A DNA stretch of 64,000 nt from Mycobacterium paraffinicum. GTDB lineage: Bacteria > Actinomycetota > Actinomycetes > Mycobacteriales > Mycobacteriaceae. Below are positions 39,119 through 47,599 of the stretch, one piece after another. Each line of letters starts with the position of its first letter. Within the stretch, counting starts at the first letter, position 1. Made by a program: the position numbers and the translations under genes. The stretch lies in contig NZ_MPNT01000023.1 in NCBI RefSeq assembly GCF_001907675.1, positions 1-64,000 of the forward strand, read 5' to 3'. A model generated the notes under the pieces. It saw only the letters and a list, made by a program, of their open reading frames with translations, was not told where the DNA came from and searched no databases.

Positions 39119-40419
39119 TGGGCCAGCCCCGTGCGCGTCGCGAGCCAGGGAATCGCCGCTTCGAAGGAGGCCCGGAACACGGCGAAGGTGTGCCCGCCGG
39201 GAAATTCCCGCCACTGCACCTTCATGCCGGCCTGCCGGCAAGCCACGTAGATCTCCTGCTGCTGGGGGTTATAGACCCGGTCGTCGGAGCCGGCCGTGAT
39301 CAGCGCGTTGGTGTCGGGATACTGCCGCTTGGCCATGATGTCCTTCGGTGTGACGTTGTTGTACGCAGCCTCGTCGCCGTTGAACAGCTTGGTGACGATT
39401 TCGGCGTGGCTGGTCAGGATCGGCTCGCGCTGGCCAGACATGTCCACCAGGTTCGGAAAGGTCTGCGGGGCGCGAAGGGCTACCAGCAGCGAGCAGGTGC
39501 CGCCCGACGACAGGCCGCCGATCGCCCACTGGCGGTGGTCCCGGCTCACTTGCAGGTTCGCCGACACCCAGCGCGGAAGGTCCTCGGCCAGGTAGGTCTG
39601 CGGCGTTCCCCACGTGGAGTCCACGCAGCTCGGGTTGTTTTCCGCGACACCTTGCTGGTCGGCCATCACCACCACCGGGGCCAGGCCCTTGTGCTGCGCG
39701 GCGAACTGGCCGAGCGCGTCGTCGACGTGCACCTTGTCGATCCAGTCGCGCGGCGCTCCCGGGTCGCCGGGAAGCAGTACGAGCACGGGCAGTTCGGGCC
39801 TCGGGTTGGCCAGGTAGGCGGGCGGCAGGTAGATCAGCGCCTCACGCGGCGTGAACCGGCCCGAGGCCGGAATCGACGCCTTCACCACCTGACCGTCCGC
39901 GGGCATGTTCGCGGGAGGCTGCCACAGCTGTTCGAGCGTGCCGCCTGCCGACGCGCGCACGGCGCTGGGCTGGCTCGAGGTGACCGAGGAGAGGTCGCTG
40001 ACGGGGTGCAGCAGCGGGTTGACCAGCTTGCGTGCGGTGGTGAACGCCGCGTAGTGGATGTTGGCCTGCGCGCCGATCATGAGGACCGACCACAGCACGC
40101 CCAGCACCATCAGCGCGCGTGCCGGCCAGCCGGACCGACGCATCCTGGCAGCCGACAGGCATAACACCAGGGCGGCGAACCCGCCCCAGGCGAACAGCGG
40201 CCACGGGATGATGTCCGGGTAGGGATGCCAGCGGTAGTTCACCGTGAAATAGCCGGCCACCGCAACGAGGACCGCGATAACCACGCTGAGCGGTACGGCG
40301 CGCAGCCACCACTGGCGCCCACGCCTCCACAGCAGCGCGACCAGGAGGCAAAGCACCGACACCACGAGCAGCGCCTGCGCCGGGAAGTCGATCAGCGACC
40401 AGTCCAAGGGTGACTTCAT
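39115..40419 (-). CDS. Membrane-anchored esterase-D/Ag85-like hydrolase
   Basis: A 434-residue protein: four N-terminal membrane helices (about 12-30, 42-60, 72-90 and 101-118) and an external alpha/beta-hydrolase domain of the putative esterase (PF00756-type) family from about 180. The nucleophile is S304 in AIGGLSSGGTCSLL; Asp in TAGSDDRVYNPQ and His in PGGHTFAVFRA complete the triad. The ATG at 40419 has GGGAGAG just upstream; ATG 40446 is an in-frame alternative without one. It is the first gene of an overlapping pair with the MprF-like synthase. A lipid substrate, possibly the aminoacylated phospholipid itself, is inferred from that coupling. Confidence 0.82.
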   Translation of the reverse strand: MKSPLDWSLIDFPAQALLVVSVLCLLVALLWRRGRQWWLRAVPLSVVIAVLVAVAGYFTVNYRWHPYPDIIPWPLFAWGGFAALVLCLSAARMRRSGWPARALMVLGVLWSVLMIGAQANIHYAAFTTARKLVNPLLHPVSDLSSVTSSQPSAVRASAGGTLEQLWQPPANMPADGQVVKASIPASGRFTPREALIYLPPAYLANPRPELPVLVLLPGDPGAPRDWIDKVHVDDALGQFAAQHKGLAPVVVMADQQGVAENNPSCVDSTWGTPQTYLAEDLPRWVSANLQVSRDHRQWAIGGLSSGGTCSLLVALRAPQTFPNLVDMSGQREPILTSHAEIVTKLFNGDEAAYNNVTPKDIMAKRQYPDTNALITAGSDDRVYNPQQQEIYVACRQAGMKVQWREFPGGHTFAVFRASFEAAIPWLATRTGLAQ

Positions 40420-40898
40420 AGCTCTCCCGTTTGGCTTCGCGCTCATTGCCGCAGCCTGTATGCCGCGCCCCGTAAGCGGCCCTCGTCCGTCGTGGCCGGT
40501 GCGACGGTGCCTGTCGAAGAGCCGACCGGGCCATCGTCGTCCCTGGCTGCGGGGCAGGCGACCTGGGAGTAATGGCTGTATATCACGACGGGTGAGCGGT
40601 TTTCGGAACTCTGCCGAAGTTTCACCGGCCGCTCTTTTCGCACGCGAACGGCAGGGACGGCGGGCTATGCCTTCAATGTCGCGCTGCCCGGACCGGGCGA
40701 CCGCTGCGGCCGCCGCGGGCGACAACCGGCGTCAAAACCTGCTGCCGCGGATTCTCGCAATCAGTGTGCGTAACGGAAACGCTTGCGCCCTATAGGATAT
40801 CGCTGATCCGACCGAGTTCACCGGCGCTATGCCGAGGGCGGTGGGGCCGCCAATGCGATAGCGGCCAACGGCGGGACGGTCGTTCCGCGGCAATGGAT
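40420..40898. other. 479-bp intergenic region, no gene seen
   Basis: Lies upstream of the esterase/mprF pair and downstream of the racemase-like gene. No ORF with convincing codon use. It contains an inverted repeat TTCGG-AACTCTG-CCGAA (40602-40618) and, about 20 bp further downstream on the minus strand, a TATACA-like -10 candidate, so the esterase operon promoter is probably here with a leader of over 100 bases. A TAGGAT box near 40791 faces the other way and has no gene behind it. Confidence 0.5.
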
Positions 40899-41645
40899 TC
40901 AATGTCGGGCCGGCTCGGTGGTGTGGGTGACCGGATCCAGCAGTAGGCGAGAGGATTCCTCGACCAGCGCGGTCACGCTGTCGATCACGGGCTTGCCCAC
41001 CATCTCGGCGTCGACGACGCCGTAGAGCTCGTTGCAGTCCAGTAGGAGCGCGTCGACGTCGTCGCCGAACTTCGGGATGACGCGCAGGAATTCTCCCGGG
41101 ACGGGGATCGGAATCCGGGACCGCCGCAGCGACTCGATGAACCGGTCGACGATCTCCTGATCGCGTCCGGCCGGCGAGACGACGGTGATGCCCGCCTCGG
41201 CCAGGCCGCGCTGGTAGGCCGCCGACGACACCATGATGCTCGACGCGAGCAGGCCGACCCGGCGAAAGTTGAGCCGGCGCAGCGTCCGAGCCGTCGCCTC
41301 GACCATCCCGATGCATGCCGGGCCGCCCGTCGCACGGTCGATCGTGGTGGCGTTACACGCGACGGCGATCACGTCCGCGCCGCTTCCGGCCAGCGATCGA
41401 GACGTCCGGGTGATGAGGTTCCGCACCCCCTCCTGGCGGCCGGGCCGGGACGAGCCGGTCGAGGCCGGTTCGCCGAGCCGCCGCTGCACCGTGATGGTGT
41501 GCACCACCACGTCCGGACTGGAGCCGCCCGTCAGCGCCCGATGCCGCTCGCACAGCATCGCGTAGAACCGGGCGGTGGTGCGCGGGCCCAGCCCGTCCAC
41601 GACACCCAGTCGCCGTTGCCGCGCGGGGCCGATCACTTGGTCCAT
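40899..41645 (-). CDS. Aspartate/glutamate racemase family protein
   Basis: A 248-residue protein of the Asp/Glu racemase superfamily. The two catalytic cysteines are visible in VIAVACNATTIDRA and DALLLDCNELYG, positioned in the two symmetric halves; VGLLASSIMVSS starts the second half. It could racemise aspartate or another acidic amino acid, or act as a hydantoin racemase-like enzyme. ATG 41645 follows GGAGATC; a GTG at 41684 would add 13 polar residues. Neighbours give no pathway; D-amino acids for the wall are one possibility. Confidence 0.8.
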   Translation of the reverse strand: MDQVIGPARQRRLGVVDGLGPRTTARFYAMLCERHRALTGGSSPDVVVHTITVQRRLGEPASTGSSRPGRQEGVRNLITRTSRSLAGSGADVIAVACNATTIDRATGGPACIGMVEATARTLRRLNFRRVGLLASSIMVSSAAYQRGLAEAGITVVSPAGRDQEIVDRFIESLRRSRIPIPVPGEFLRVIPKFGDDVDALLLDCNELYGVVDAEMVGKPVIDSVTALVEESSRLLLDPVTHTTEPARH

Positions 41646-41795
41646 GTCGATCTCCGAGTCGGTCGCGTCCCTTTTCGGGCACACAACGACTATCCCCCGC
41701 GACCCGGATGATGTCTTTCCGCCGTTCGGCTCACGCGGCGGGGGATTTGCCGCTCCCCGTATCGGACGATTTGCGTGTCCGGCGAATGGAGGATG

Positions 41796-42386
41796 CTATC
41801 CGCCGACTTCTTCGGCCCACGGCACACGGCAGGCGTCGCCGGAACTGAAGCCCTGCTCGGTGATGCCCAGCGCGGTGTTCATCCGCGCGCGCATGTTCTC
41901 CACGCCGATCTGATAGGTCAACTCGATGACGCCGGCGTCGCCGAACCGGGCGCGCAGGTCGGCGACCTGTTCGTCGGTGACGGTGTGCGGATCGGTGGTC
42001 ATCGCGTCGGCGTACCGGATCGCGGCGCGCTCGTCGTCGGTGAAAAGCGGTGAACTGGCGTAACTGTCGATCTCTTTGAGCCGGTCGATGTCCAGGCCGT
42101 CGAGGCGCTGCAGCATGGACCCGAAGTCGACGCACCACGAGCAGCCGATGCTGCGCGCGGTCCACAACACCGCCAGCTCACGCACGCTGACCGGCAGCGC
42201 CTTGGACGCCCGGTCGATCATCGTCTCGTGCACGGCGCCGGCGATCATCAGCTTGCGATGGTGGGCGGCCACGGTGAACGGTTCGGGGACCTGGCCGTAG
42301 CGCCGCTTGGCGATCCGGTACAGCGCGCGGGTCAGCAGGCCGGCGCGCCGGGGGGACAGGGGCTCGATGCGGGTTCTCTGTGTCAT
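41796..42386 (-). CDS. Carboxymuconolactone decarboxylase / AhpD-like protein
   Basis: A 196-residue all-helical protein of the CMD/AhpD family. The redox-active pair is C82 and C85 in ARSIGCSWCVDFG, followed by LFTDDERAAIRYADAMT and VIELTYQIGVENMRARMN, both characteristic of the family. AhpD-like members reduce peroxidase partners or act as alkylhydroperoxidases; others are of unknown function. No AhpC is nearby, so a role in oxidative defence is only suggested. It is transcribed divergently from the diguanylate cyclase gene. Confidence 0.87.
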   Translation of the reverse strand: MTQRTRIEPLSPRRAGLLTRALYRIAKRRYGQVPEPFTVAAHHRKLMIAGAVHETMIDRASKALPVSVRELAVLWTARSIGCSWCVDFGSMLQRLDGLDIDRLKEIDSYASSPLFTDDERAAIRYADAMTTDPHTVTDEQVADLRARFGDAGVIELTYQIGVENMRARMNTALGITEQGFSSGDACRVPWAEEVGG

Positions 42387-42525
42387 ACCCCTGAAGACGG
42401 GACGGGCCGCGAAAGTGTGACGGCCGCTCGCCCGGCGGCGCGCAATCTGCCTCGTGAGCAGCGGGGGAGCCGTAGCATGCGGCTAGCCTTTTCGAATCGA
42501 GGAACGGTGTGATTGCGAGTCGACG

Positions 42526-43599
42526 ATGACCGCGGTGTCTAGCCCTCGGGCCGACCAGTACGACTGGCTCTCCGGCTACCTTGCTTCGCGGGGCATCGGC
42601 GGCGCTACTCGGGCGACGATGGCGCTCATTTCGGCATCGCTGGTGTTGTGCCTCGTCGCCTTGCTGGCCAGCTCGGACGGCCCCCGCGGATCGGTGCCGG
42701 TGGCGATGATGTGGGTTGCCCTCGCCGGTGGAGTGGCGGGCGTGCTGTTGTGGACCTGGCGCTGGCCGACACGCAGGCAGTCGATCGTGTTCGCCCTGAC
42801 GTGCAACACCGCCGTCGCGTTGGCGTGCCTGGCGCATCCGAACCCCCTGGCCGCGCTGATCGGCTGCATCGCATTCGCGACCTTCGGGGCTTACATGGCG
42901 TTCTTTCACACCACCGGGTTCGTGCTGTACAACTTCGCCGTGGCCGCCGCGGTGGGGTCTTGGGAGGCCATGTCGCTCGCGAGATCCGGGCATCCCAGCC
43001 TCGCCGGGGTCGATCTGTGGCTGGTCATCGAAGTCAACATCGCGCTGCCGCTGGCGATTCGGATCTTGATGCGCGCCTTGACGGGAGATCTGCTGCAGGC
43101 CGACCGGGATCCGTTGACCGGCCTGCTGAACAGGCGCACATTCCAGCACGAGGCGTTGGGGATGCTCTTGTCCCGACGGGGCATCGACTCGCACCTGGTG
43201 GTCATGCTGATCGACCTCGACAATTTCAAGGCGATCAACGACCGGCTCGGTCACGCCGCGGGGGACCGCGCGCTGGTTCAGGTCGCCCAAGCCCTGTTGG
43301 CCGCCTCCGACGACTCGGTGGTGGCGCGCAGCGGCGGTGAGGAGTTCCTGTTGGCCGGCACGTCGAAGACGTGCAACGCCGAGTCGTTGGCGGCGAGGAT
43401 GTGTGACGTCATCGCGGCGTCGGCCGCGGGAGTGACAGCCAGCATCGGCACGGCCTGCGCCGACCTCGACGACACCGCGGCCGAACCGCAATCGGTCCTG
43501 GCGGAGTTGGTCACCGCCGCCGACGCGGCCATGTACCAGGCCAAACGGTTGGGCGGCAACCAGAGCAGTCACCACGAGCTGTGTGAGCCACCCAGATGA
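42526..43599 (+). CDS. Membrane-bound GGDEF diguanylate cyclase
   Basis: The 357-residue product has an N-terminal sensory membrane region with five or six helices (residues 30-185) and a C-terminal GGDEF domain (about 190-350). The signature is intact as GGEEF (270-274), preceded by DPLTGLLNRRTF and VVMLIDLDNFKAINDRLGH, so it should make cyclic di-GMP from two GTP. The autoinhibitory RxxD site normally five residues ahead of GGEEF is absent (DDSVVARS). No EAL or PilZ gene is nearby. Its TGA directly abuts the sdhB stop on the other strand. Confidence 0.9.
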   Translation: MTAVSSPRADQYDWLSGYLASRGIGGATRATMALISASLVLCLVALLASSDGPRGSVPVAMMWVALAGGVAGVLLWTWRWPTRRQSIVFALTCNTAVALACLAHPNPLAALIGCIAFATFGAYMAFFHTTGFVLYNFAVAAAVGSWEAMSLARSGHPSLAGVDLWLVIEVNIALPLAIRILMRALTGDLLQADRDPLTGLLNRRTFQHEALGMLLSRRGIDSHLVVMLIDLDNFKAINDRLGHAAGDRALVQVAQALLAASDDSVVARSGGEEFLLAGTSKTCNAESLAARMCDVIAASAAGVTASIGTACADLDDTAAEPQSVLAELVTAADAAMYQAKRLGGNQSSHHELCEPPR

Positions 43600-44400
43600 T
43601 CAGCGCGTGAACATCAACGCGCGCTTGACCTCCTGGATGGCCTTGGTGATCTGGATGCCGCGCGGGCAGCATTCCGTGCAGTTGAAGGTGGTGCGGCAGC
43701 GCCACACGCCGTCCACCTCGTTGAGAATGTCGAGGCGCTCGGCGGCGGCCTCGTCGCGGCTGTCGAAGATGAAGCGGTGCGCGTTGACGATCGCCGCCGG
43801 GCCGTAGTAGCTGCCCTCGTGCCAGAACACCGGGCAGCTGGTGGTGCAGGCCGCGCACAGGATGCACTTGGTGGTGTCGTCGTAGCGGGCGCGGTCGGTG
43901 GGGCTCTGAATGCGTTCCCGCGTAGGGGGATTCCCGCTGGTGACCAGGTAGGGCTTGACTGCGCGGTAGGCGTCGAAGAACGGCTCCATGTTGACCACCA
44001 GGTCTTTTTCCACCGGCAGCCCCCGGATCGGTTCGACCGTGATGGTGAGTTGCTTGCCCGTTTTCTCGGGCAACAGGTCGCGCATCAGCACCTTGCAGGC
44101 CAGCCGGTTGACGCCGTTGATGCGCATGGCGTCCGAACCGCACACGCCGTGGGCGCAGGAGCGCCGGAAGGTCAGCGTCCCGTCCAGATAGCTCTTGATG
44201 TAGATCAACAGGTTCAGCAGGCGGTCGCTGGGCAGGCAGGGCACCCGAAAGCTTTGCCAGCCACCGGTTTCCGCGAAGGCGTCGGGGTTGTCGGGGTTGA
44301 ACCGGGCGATCTTGAGGGTCACCAGCACCGCGCCCTCGGGGACGGGCGGCAAGGGCGGCTCGGGTCCCCGGTCGGCCTCGACTTCGACGGTGTCGGACAT
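43600..44400 (-). CDS. sdhB: Succinate dehydrogenase iron-sulfur subunit SdhB
   Basis: The 266-residue subunit passes electrons from FAD in SdhA to quinone. Cluster ligands are visible: [2Fe-2S] in RRSCAHGVCGSDAM and the Cys of RLACKV, [4Fe-4S] in CILCAACTTSCP, and [3Fe-4S] in CRTTFNCTECCP. It is the last gene of sdhCDAB (Rv3316-Rv3319 order) and its ATG overlaps the sdhA stop by one base. Confidence 0.96.
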   Translation of the reverse strand: MSDTVEVEADRGPEPPLPPVPEGAVLVTLKIARFNPDNPDAFAETGGWQSFRVPCLPSDRLLNLLIYIKSYLDGTLTFRRSCAHGVCGSDAMRINGVNRLACKVLMRDLLPEKTGKQLTITVEPIRGLPVEKDLVVNMEPFFDAYRAVKPYLVTSGNPPTRERIQSPTDRARYDDTTKCILCAACTTSCPVFWHEGSYYGPAAIVNAHRFIFDSRDEAAAERLDILNEVDGVWRCRTTFNCTECCPRGIQITKAIQEVKRALMFTR

Positions 44401-46154
44401 CAGTACTTCCGTTCCTTCGGTTCGTAACGGGTCTGCACGACGGGCTTGAAGTCCAGCGCGATGTCGCTCAGCAGATCGGTGCCCTGCTTGTACGCCATGG
44501 TATGGCGCATGTAGTTGACGTCGTCGCGGTTCGGGTAGTCCTCCCGGGCGTGCCCGCCGCGGGATTCCTTGCGGTTCAGGGCGCCGACCACGGTGACCTC
44601 GGCCAGCTCCAGCAGGAAACCCAGCTCGATGGCCTCCAGCAGGTCGCTGTTGAAGCGCTTCCCCTTGTCGTGCACCGTGATTCGCGAATAGCGCTCCTTG
44701 AGCGCGTGGATGTCGGTCAGCGCCTGCTTGAGCGTCTCCTCGGTGCGGAACACGGCGGCGTTGTTGTCCATCGACTGCTGCAGCGCGCCGCGGATGTCGG
44801 CCACCCGCTCGTTGCCGTGCTCGCTCAAGATGTCGCCGACCCAGCCGACCACCATCGCCTCCGGGTTGGGCGGCATGTCGACGAAGTCGTGCCCGTCGGC
44901 GTAATCCGCGGCGGCGATCCCGGCGCGACGGCCGAACACGTTGATGTCCAATAGCGAATTGGTGCCCAACCGGTTGGCGCCGTGCACCGACACGCACGCG
45001 CACTCGCCGGCCGCGTACAGGCCCGGCACCGTGGATGTGTTGTCCCGCAACACCTGTCCGGTGACCGTGGTGGGAATGCCCCCCATCACGTAGTGACATG
45101 TCGGGTAGACGGGGACCAGCTCGTGCACCGGGTCGACGCCGAGGTAGGTGCGGGCGAATTCGGTGATGTCGGGCAGCTTGGTCTCGAGCACGTCCTCGCC
45201 GAGGTGGCGCACATCGATGTAGACGTAGTCCTTGTGCGGGCCCGCGCCGCGGCCCTCCAGCACCTCCAAAACCATTGAGCGCGCGACGATGTCGCGGGGC
45301 GCAAGGTCGACGATGGTCGGCGCGTAGCGCTCCATGAAACGCTCGCCCTCACCGTTGAGCAGCCGCCCGCCCTCGCCGCGCACGGCCTCGGAGATCAGGA
45401 TGCCCAGCCCGGCCAGGCCGGTGGGGTGGAACTGGTGAAACTCCATGTCCTCCAACGGGAGTCCCTTGCGGAACACGATGCCGATGCCGTCGCCGGTCAG
45501 CGTGTGCGCGTTGGAGGTGGTCTTGTACATCCGGCCCGAGCCGCCGGTCGCCAGCACCACGGCCTTGGCGTGGAAGACGTGGATCTCGCCGGTGGCCAGC
45601 TCGTAGGCCACCACGCCGGTGGCCACCGGGCCGCTCGGCGTCTGCGTCAAAACCAGGTCCAGCGCATAGAACTCGTTGAAGAACTGCACGTCGTGCTTGA
45701 CGCAGTTCTGGTAGAGGGTCTGCAGGATCATGTGGCCGGTGCGGTCGGCGGCGTAGCACGCCCGGCGGACCGGGGCCTTGCCGTGTTCGCGGGTGTGCCC
45801 GCCGAAGCGGCGCTGGTCGATGCGGCCCTCGGGGGTGCGGTTGAACGGCATCCCCATCTTTTCCAGGTCGAGCACCGCGTCGATGGCTTCCTTGCACATG
45901 ATCTCCACCGCGTCCTGGTCGGCGAGGTAGTCGCCGCCCTTGACCGTGTCGAAGGTGTGCCACTCCCAGTTGTCGTCCTCGACGTTGGCCAGCGCCGCGC
46001 ACATGCCGCCCTGGGCGGCGCCGGTGTGGCTGCGGGTGGGGTAGAGCTTGGTGAGCACGGCGGTCCGGACCCGCGGGCCGGCCTCCACCGCGGCGCGCAT
46101 GCCGGCACCGCCGGCGCCGACGATGACCACGTCGTAGCGGTGCTGCTGGATCAC
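44400..46154 (-). CDS. sdhA: Succinate dehydrogenase flavoprotein subunit SdhA
   Basis: The 584-residue flavoprotein oxidises succinate to fumarate at the cytoplasmic face of the membrane. Visible: the FAD-binding VVIVGAGGAGMRAA, H43 in TRSHTGAAQGG for the covalent 8-alpha-histidyl FAD link, substrate-site HQFHPTGL and the RRFGGHTREHG segment, and GLYAAGECACVSVHGANRLG. It is almost identical in pattern to Rv3318. One base separates it from sdhD. Confidence 0.97.
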   Translation of the reverse strand: MIQQHRYDVVIVGAGGAGMRAAVEAGPRVRTAVLTKLYPTRSHTGAAQGGMCAALANVEDDNWEWHTFDTVKGGDYLADQDAVEIMCKEAIDAVLDLEKMGMPFNRTPEGRIDQRRFGGHTREHGKAPVRRACYAADRTGHMILQTLYQNCVKHDVQFFNEFYALDLVLTQTPSGPVATGVVAYELATGEIHVFHAKAVVLATGGSGRMYKTTSNAHTLTGDGIGIVFRKGLPLEDMEFHQFHPTGLAGLGILISEAVRGEGGRLLNGEGERFMERYAPTIVDLAPRDIVARSMVLEVLEGRGAGPHKDYVYIDVRHLGEDVLETKLPDITEFARTYLGVDPVHELVPVYPTCHYVMGGIPTTVTGQVLRDNTSTVPGLYAAGECACVSVHGANRLGTNSLLDINVFGRRAGIAAADYADGHDFVDMPPNPEAMVVGWVGDILSEHGNERVADIRGALQQSMDNNAAVFRTEETLKQALTDIHALKERYSRITVHDKGKRFNSDLLEAIELGFLLELAEVTVVGALNRKESRGGHAREDYPNRDDVNYMRHTMAYKQGTDLLSDIALDFKPVVQTRYEPKERKY

Positions 46155-46155
46155 G

Positions 46156-46626
46156 TCAGCCTCCGATATTCGGGTCGAATGTCACCAGCACGTAGGTGCC
46201 GAGGACCAACGTGAACCCCATCGACAGCAGCAGCAGGCTGTTCAGCCAGAACCGGGTGCGGTCCGAGCGGCTGTAGTCGTCGATGATGGTGCGCAGGCCG
46301 TTGCCGCCGTGCAGCTGCGCCAGCCACAGCAGCGCCAGATCCCAGAACTGCCAGAACGGCGAGGCCCAGCGCTGCGCGACGTAGTTGAAGTCGATGCGGT
46401 ACACGCCGTTGTCCCACATCAGCATGATGAACAGGTGCCCGACGGCCAGGACGATCAGCGCGATGCCGGAGAACCGCATGAACAGCCAGGCGAATTTCTC
46501 GAAGTTGGGGATGCCGGCGCGGCGCCGCGGCGAGCGCGGGTTGTCCAGGCTGGCCGGCCGGTCGTGGCTGCGCTGGCGCACGGGGGCCACCTGGCCGCGG
46601 CCGAGCTGCAGGTCGGGGGAGCTCAT
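46156..46626 (-). CDS. sdhD: Succinate dehydrogenase membrane anchor SdhD
   Basis: A 156-residue protein with three membrane helices (about 48-70, 88-108 and 126-146 including FSGIALIVLAVGHLFIMLMW and LLLLSMGFTLVLGTYVLV). Together with SdhC it binds heme b and quinone and anchors SdhA/B. The GHLFIML histidine is a possible heme ligand. Start ATG 46624-46626 overlaps the sdhC stop (ATGA). Confidence 0.9.
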   Translation of the reverse strand: MSSPDLQLGRGQVAPVRQRSHDRPASLDNPRSPRRRAGIPNFEKFAWLFMRFSGIALIVLAVGHLFIMLMWDNGVYRIDFNYVAQRWASPFWQFWDLALLWLAQLHGGNGLRTIIDDYSRSDRTRFWLNSLLLLSMGFTLVLGTYVLVTFDPNIGG

Positions 46627-47081
46627 CGGAGGTGCTCGGTGATGTGAATGGCGGTCACCACGCCGGCCGGAACCATGAGCAGCAGGAAGACGATGCCCAC
46701 GATCCAGAACATCACCTTCTGGTAGCGGGGGCCCTCCGACCAGAAGTCGATCAGGATGACGCGGATCCCGTTCAACCCGTGGAAGAGGACGGCGGCCACC
46801 AGGCCGTACTCCATCAGGCCGACGACGGGGGTCTGGTAGTCGTGGATCACCGCGTTGTAGGTCTGCGGGCTCACCCGCAGCATCGCGGCGTCCAGCACGT
46901 GGACGAACAGGAAGAAGAAGATCGTCGCGCCGCTGATGCGGTGCAGCACCCACGACCACATACCCGGGTCGCCCCGATACAGGGTGCGGGGTGGTCGCCG
47001 CCTGCGCGAGGGCGCAGGTTGTGCCGCCGGATCCGCGGTTGTCGCCTGTGTGGTCACCCGATCCTCACCGCCTTCTGACAT
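46623..47081 (-). CDS. sdhC: Succinate dehydrogenase cytochrome b556 subunit SdhC
   Basis: A 152-residue membrane protein with three helices. WSWVLHRISGATIFFFLFVHVLDA is the quinone-site helix with conserved Ser/Arg, and LFHGLNGIRVILIDF holds the heme-ligand histidine. The N-terminal 30 residues are extra compared with M. tuberculosis SdhC. ATG 47081 sits 11 bp after a TAGGCT -10 box, implying a very short leader; a GTG at 47057 has GTGAGG upstream and is an alternative start. First gene of sdhCDAB, divergent from cdd. Confidence 0.9.
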   Translation of the reverse strand: MSEGGEDRVTTQATTADPAAQPAPSRRRRPPRTLYRGDPGMWSWVLHRISGATIFFFLFVHVLDAAMLRVSPQTYNAVIHDYQTPVVGLMEYGLVAAVLFHGLNGIRVILIDFWSEGPRYQKVMFWIVGIVFLLLMVPAGVVTAIHITEHLR

Positions 47082-47092
47082 CGACGCAGTTC

Positions 47093-47098
47093 AGCCTA
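47093..47098 (-). promoter_or_regulatory. -10 box TAGGCT for sdhCDAB
   Basis: On the minus strand TAGGCT lies 11 bp before the sdhC ATG, so the transcript would begin about 4-5 bases before the start codon. Confidence 0.45.
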
Positions 47099-47200
47099 AC
47101 CCGGCGCGGGGACGGCTCGCGCCGAGCAGTCCGCCTGGCGAACCCGCCCGTCGGGGTTAGGGTGGCAGTCTCACGTGGCAAGAGCTGAGCGGGGTCGGGA

Positions 47201-47599
47201 ATGCCTGATGTCGATTGGAAAGCGCTGCGCCGCATGGCAATCGGTGCCGCGGCGGGGGCCTACGCGCCCTATTCGCGGTTCCCGGTGGGGGCGGCCGCTC
47301 TGGTGGACGACGGGCGCGTGGTCACCGGCTGCAATGTGGAGAACGTCTCATATGGTCTTGGTCTCTGCGCCGAATGCGGTGTGGTGTGCGCCCTGCACGC
47401 GACCGGGGGCGGCCGGCTGATCGCGGTGGCCTGCGTGGACGGGCGGGGTGCCCCGCTGATGCCGTGCGGGCGGTGCCGCCAGCTGCTCCTCGAGCACGGC
47501 GGCACCGAGTTGCTGATCGATCACCCGGCGGGGCCCCGCCGCCTCGGCGAGCTGCTGCCCGACGCCTTCGGCGCCGACCTGCCATGGGAACCCCGTTGA
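47201..47599 (+). CDS. cdd: Cytidine deaminase
   Basis: A 132-residue homotetrameric-type cytidine deaminase, converting (deoxy)cytidine to (deoxy)uridine. The zinc site is CAE in [13 protein letters not shown] and [13 protein letters not shown]; the substrate pocket has [12 protein letters not shown] and [11 protein letters not shown]. It is the first gene of a tightly overlapping cdd-deoA-add salvage operon (Rv3315c-Rv3313c); deoA begins 16 bp before its stop. Confidence 0.96.
   Translation: MPDVDWKALRRMAIGAAAGAYAPYSRFPVGAAALVDDGRVVTGCNVENVSYGLGLCAECGVVCALHATGGGRLIAVACVDGRGAPLMPCGRCRQLLLEHGGTELLIDHPAGPRRLGELLPDAFGADLPWEPR

Noticed and set aside
40732..41316. Separate 194-codon gene on the minus strand overlapping the racemase-like gene
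   Set aside because: Another frame of the racemase gene; Arg/Asp/Gly-rich with no start site or domain, while the racemase frame has both catalytic Cys motifs.
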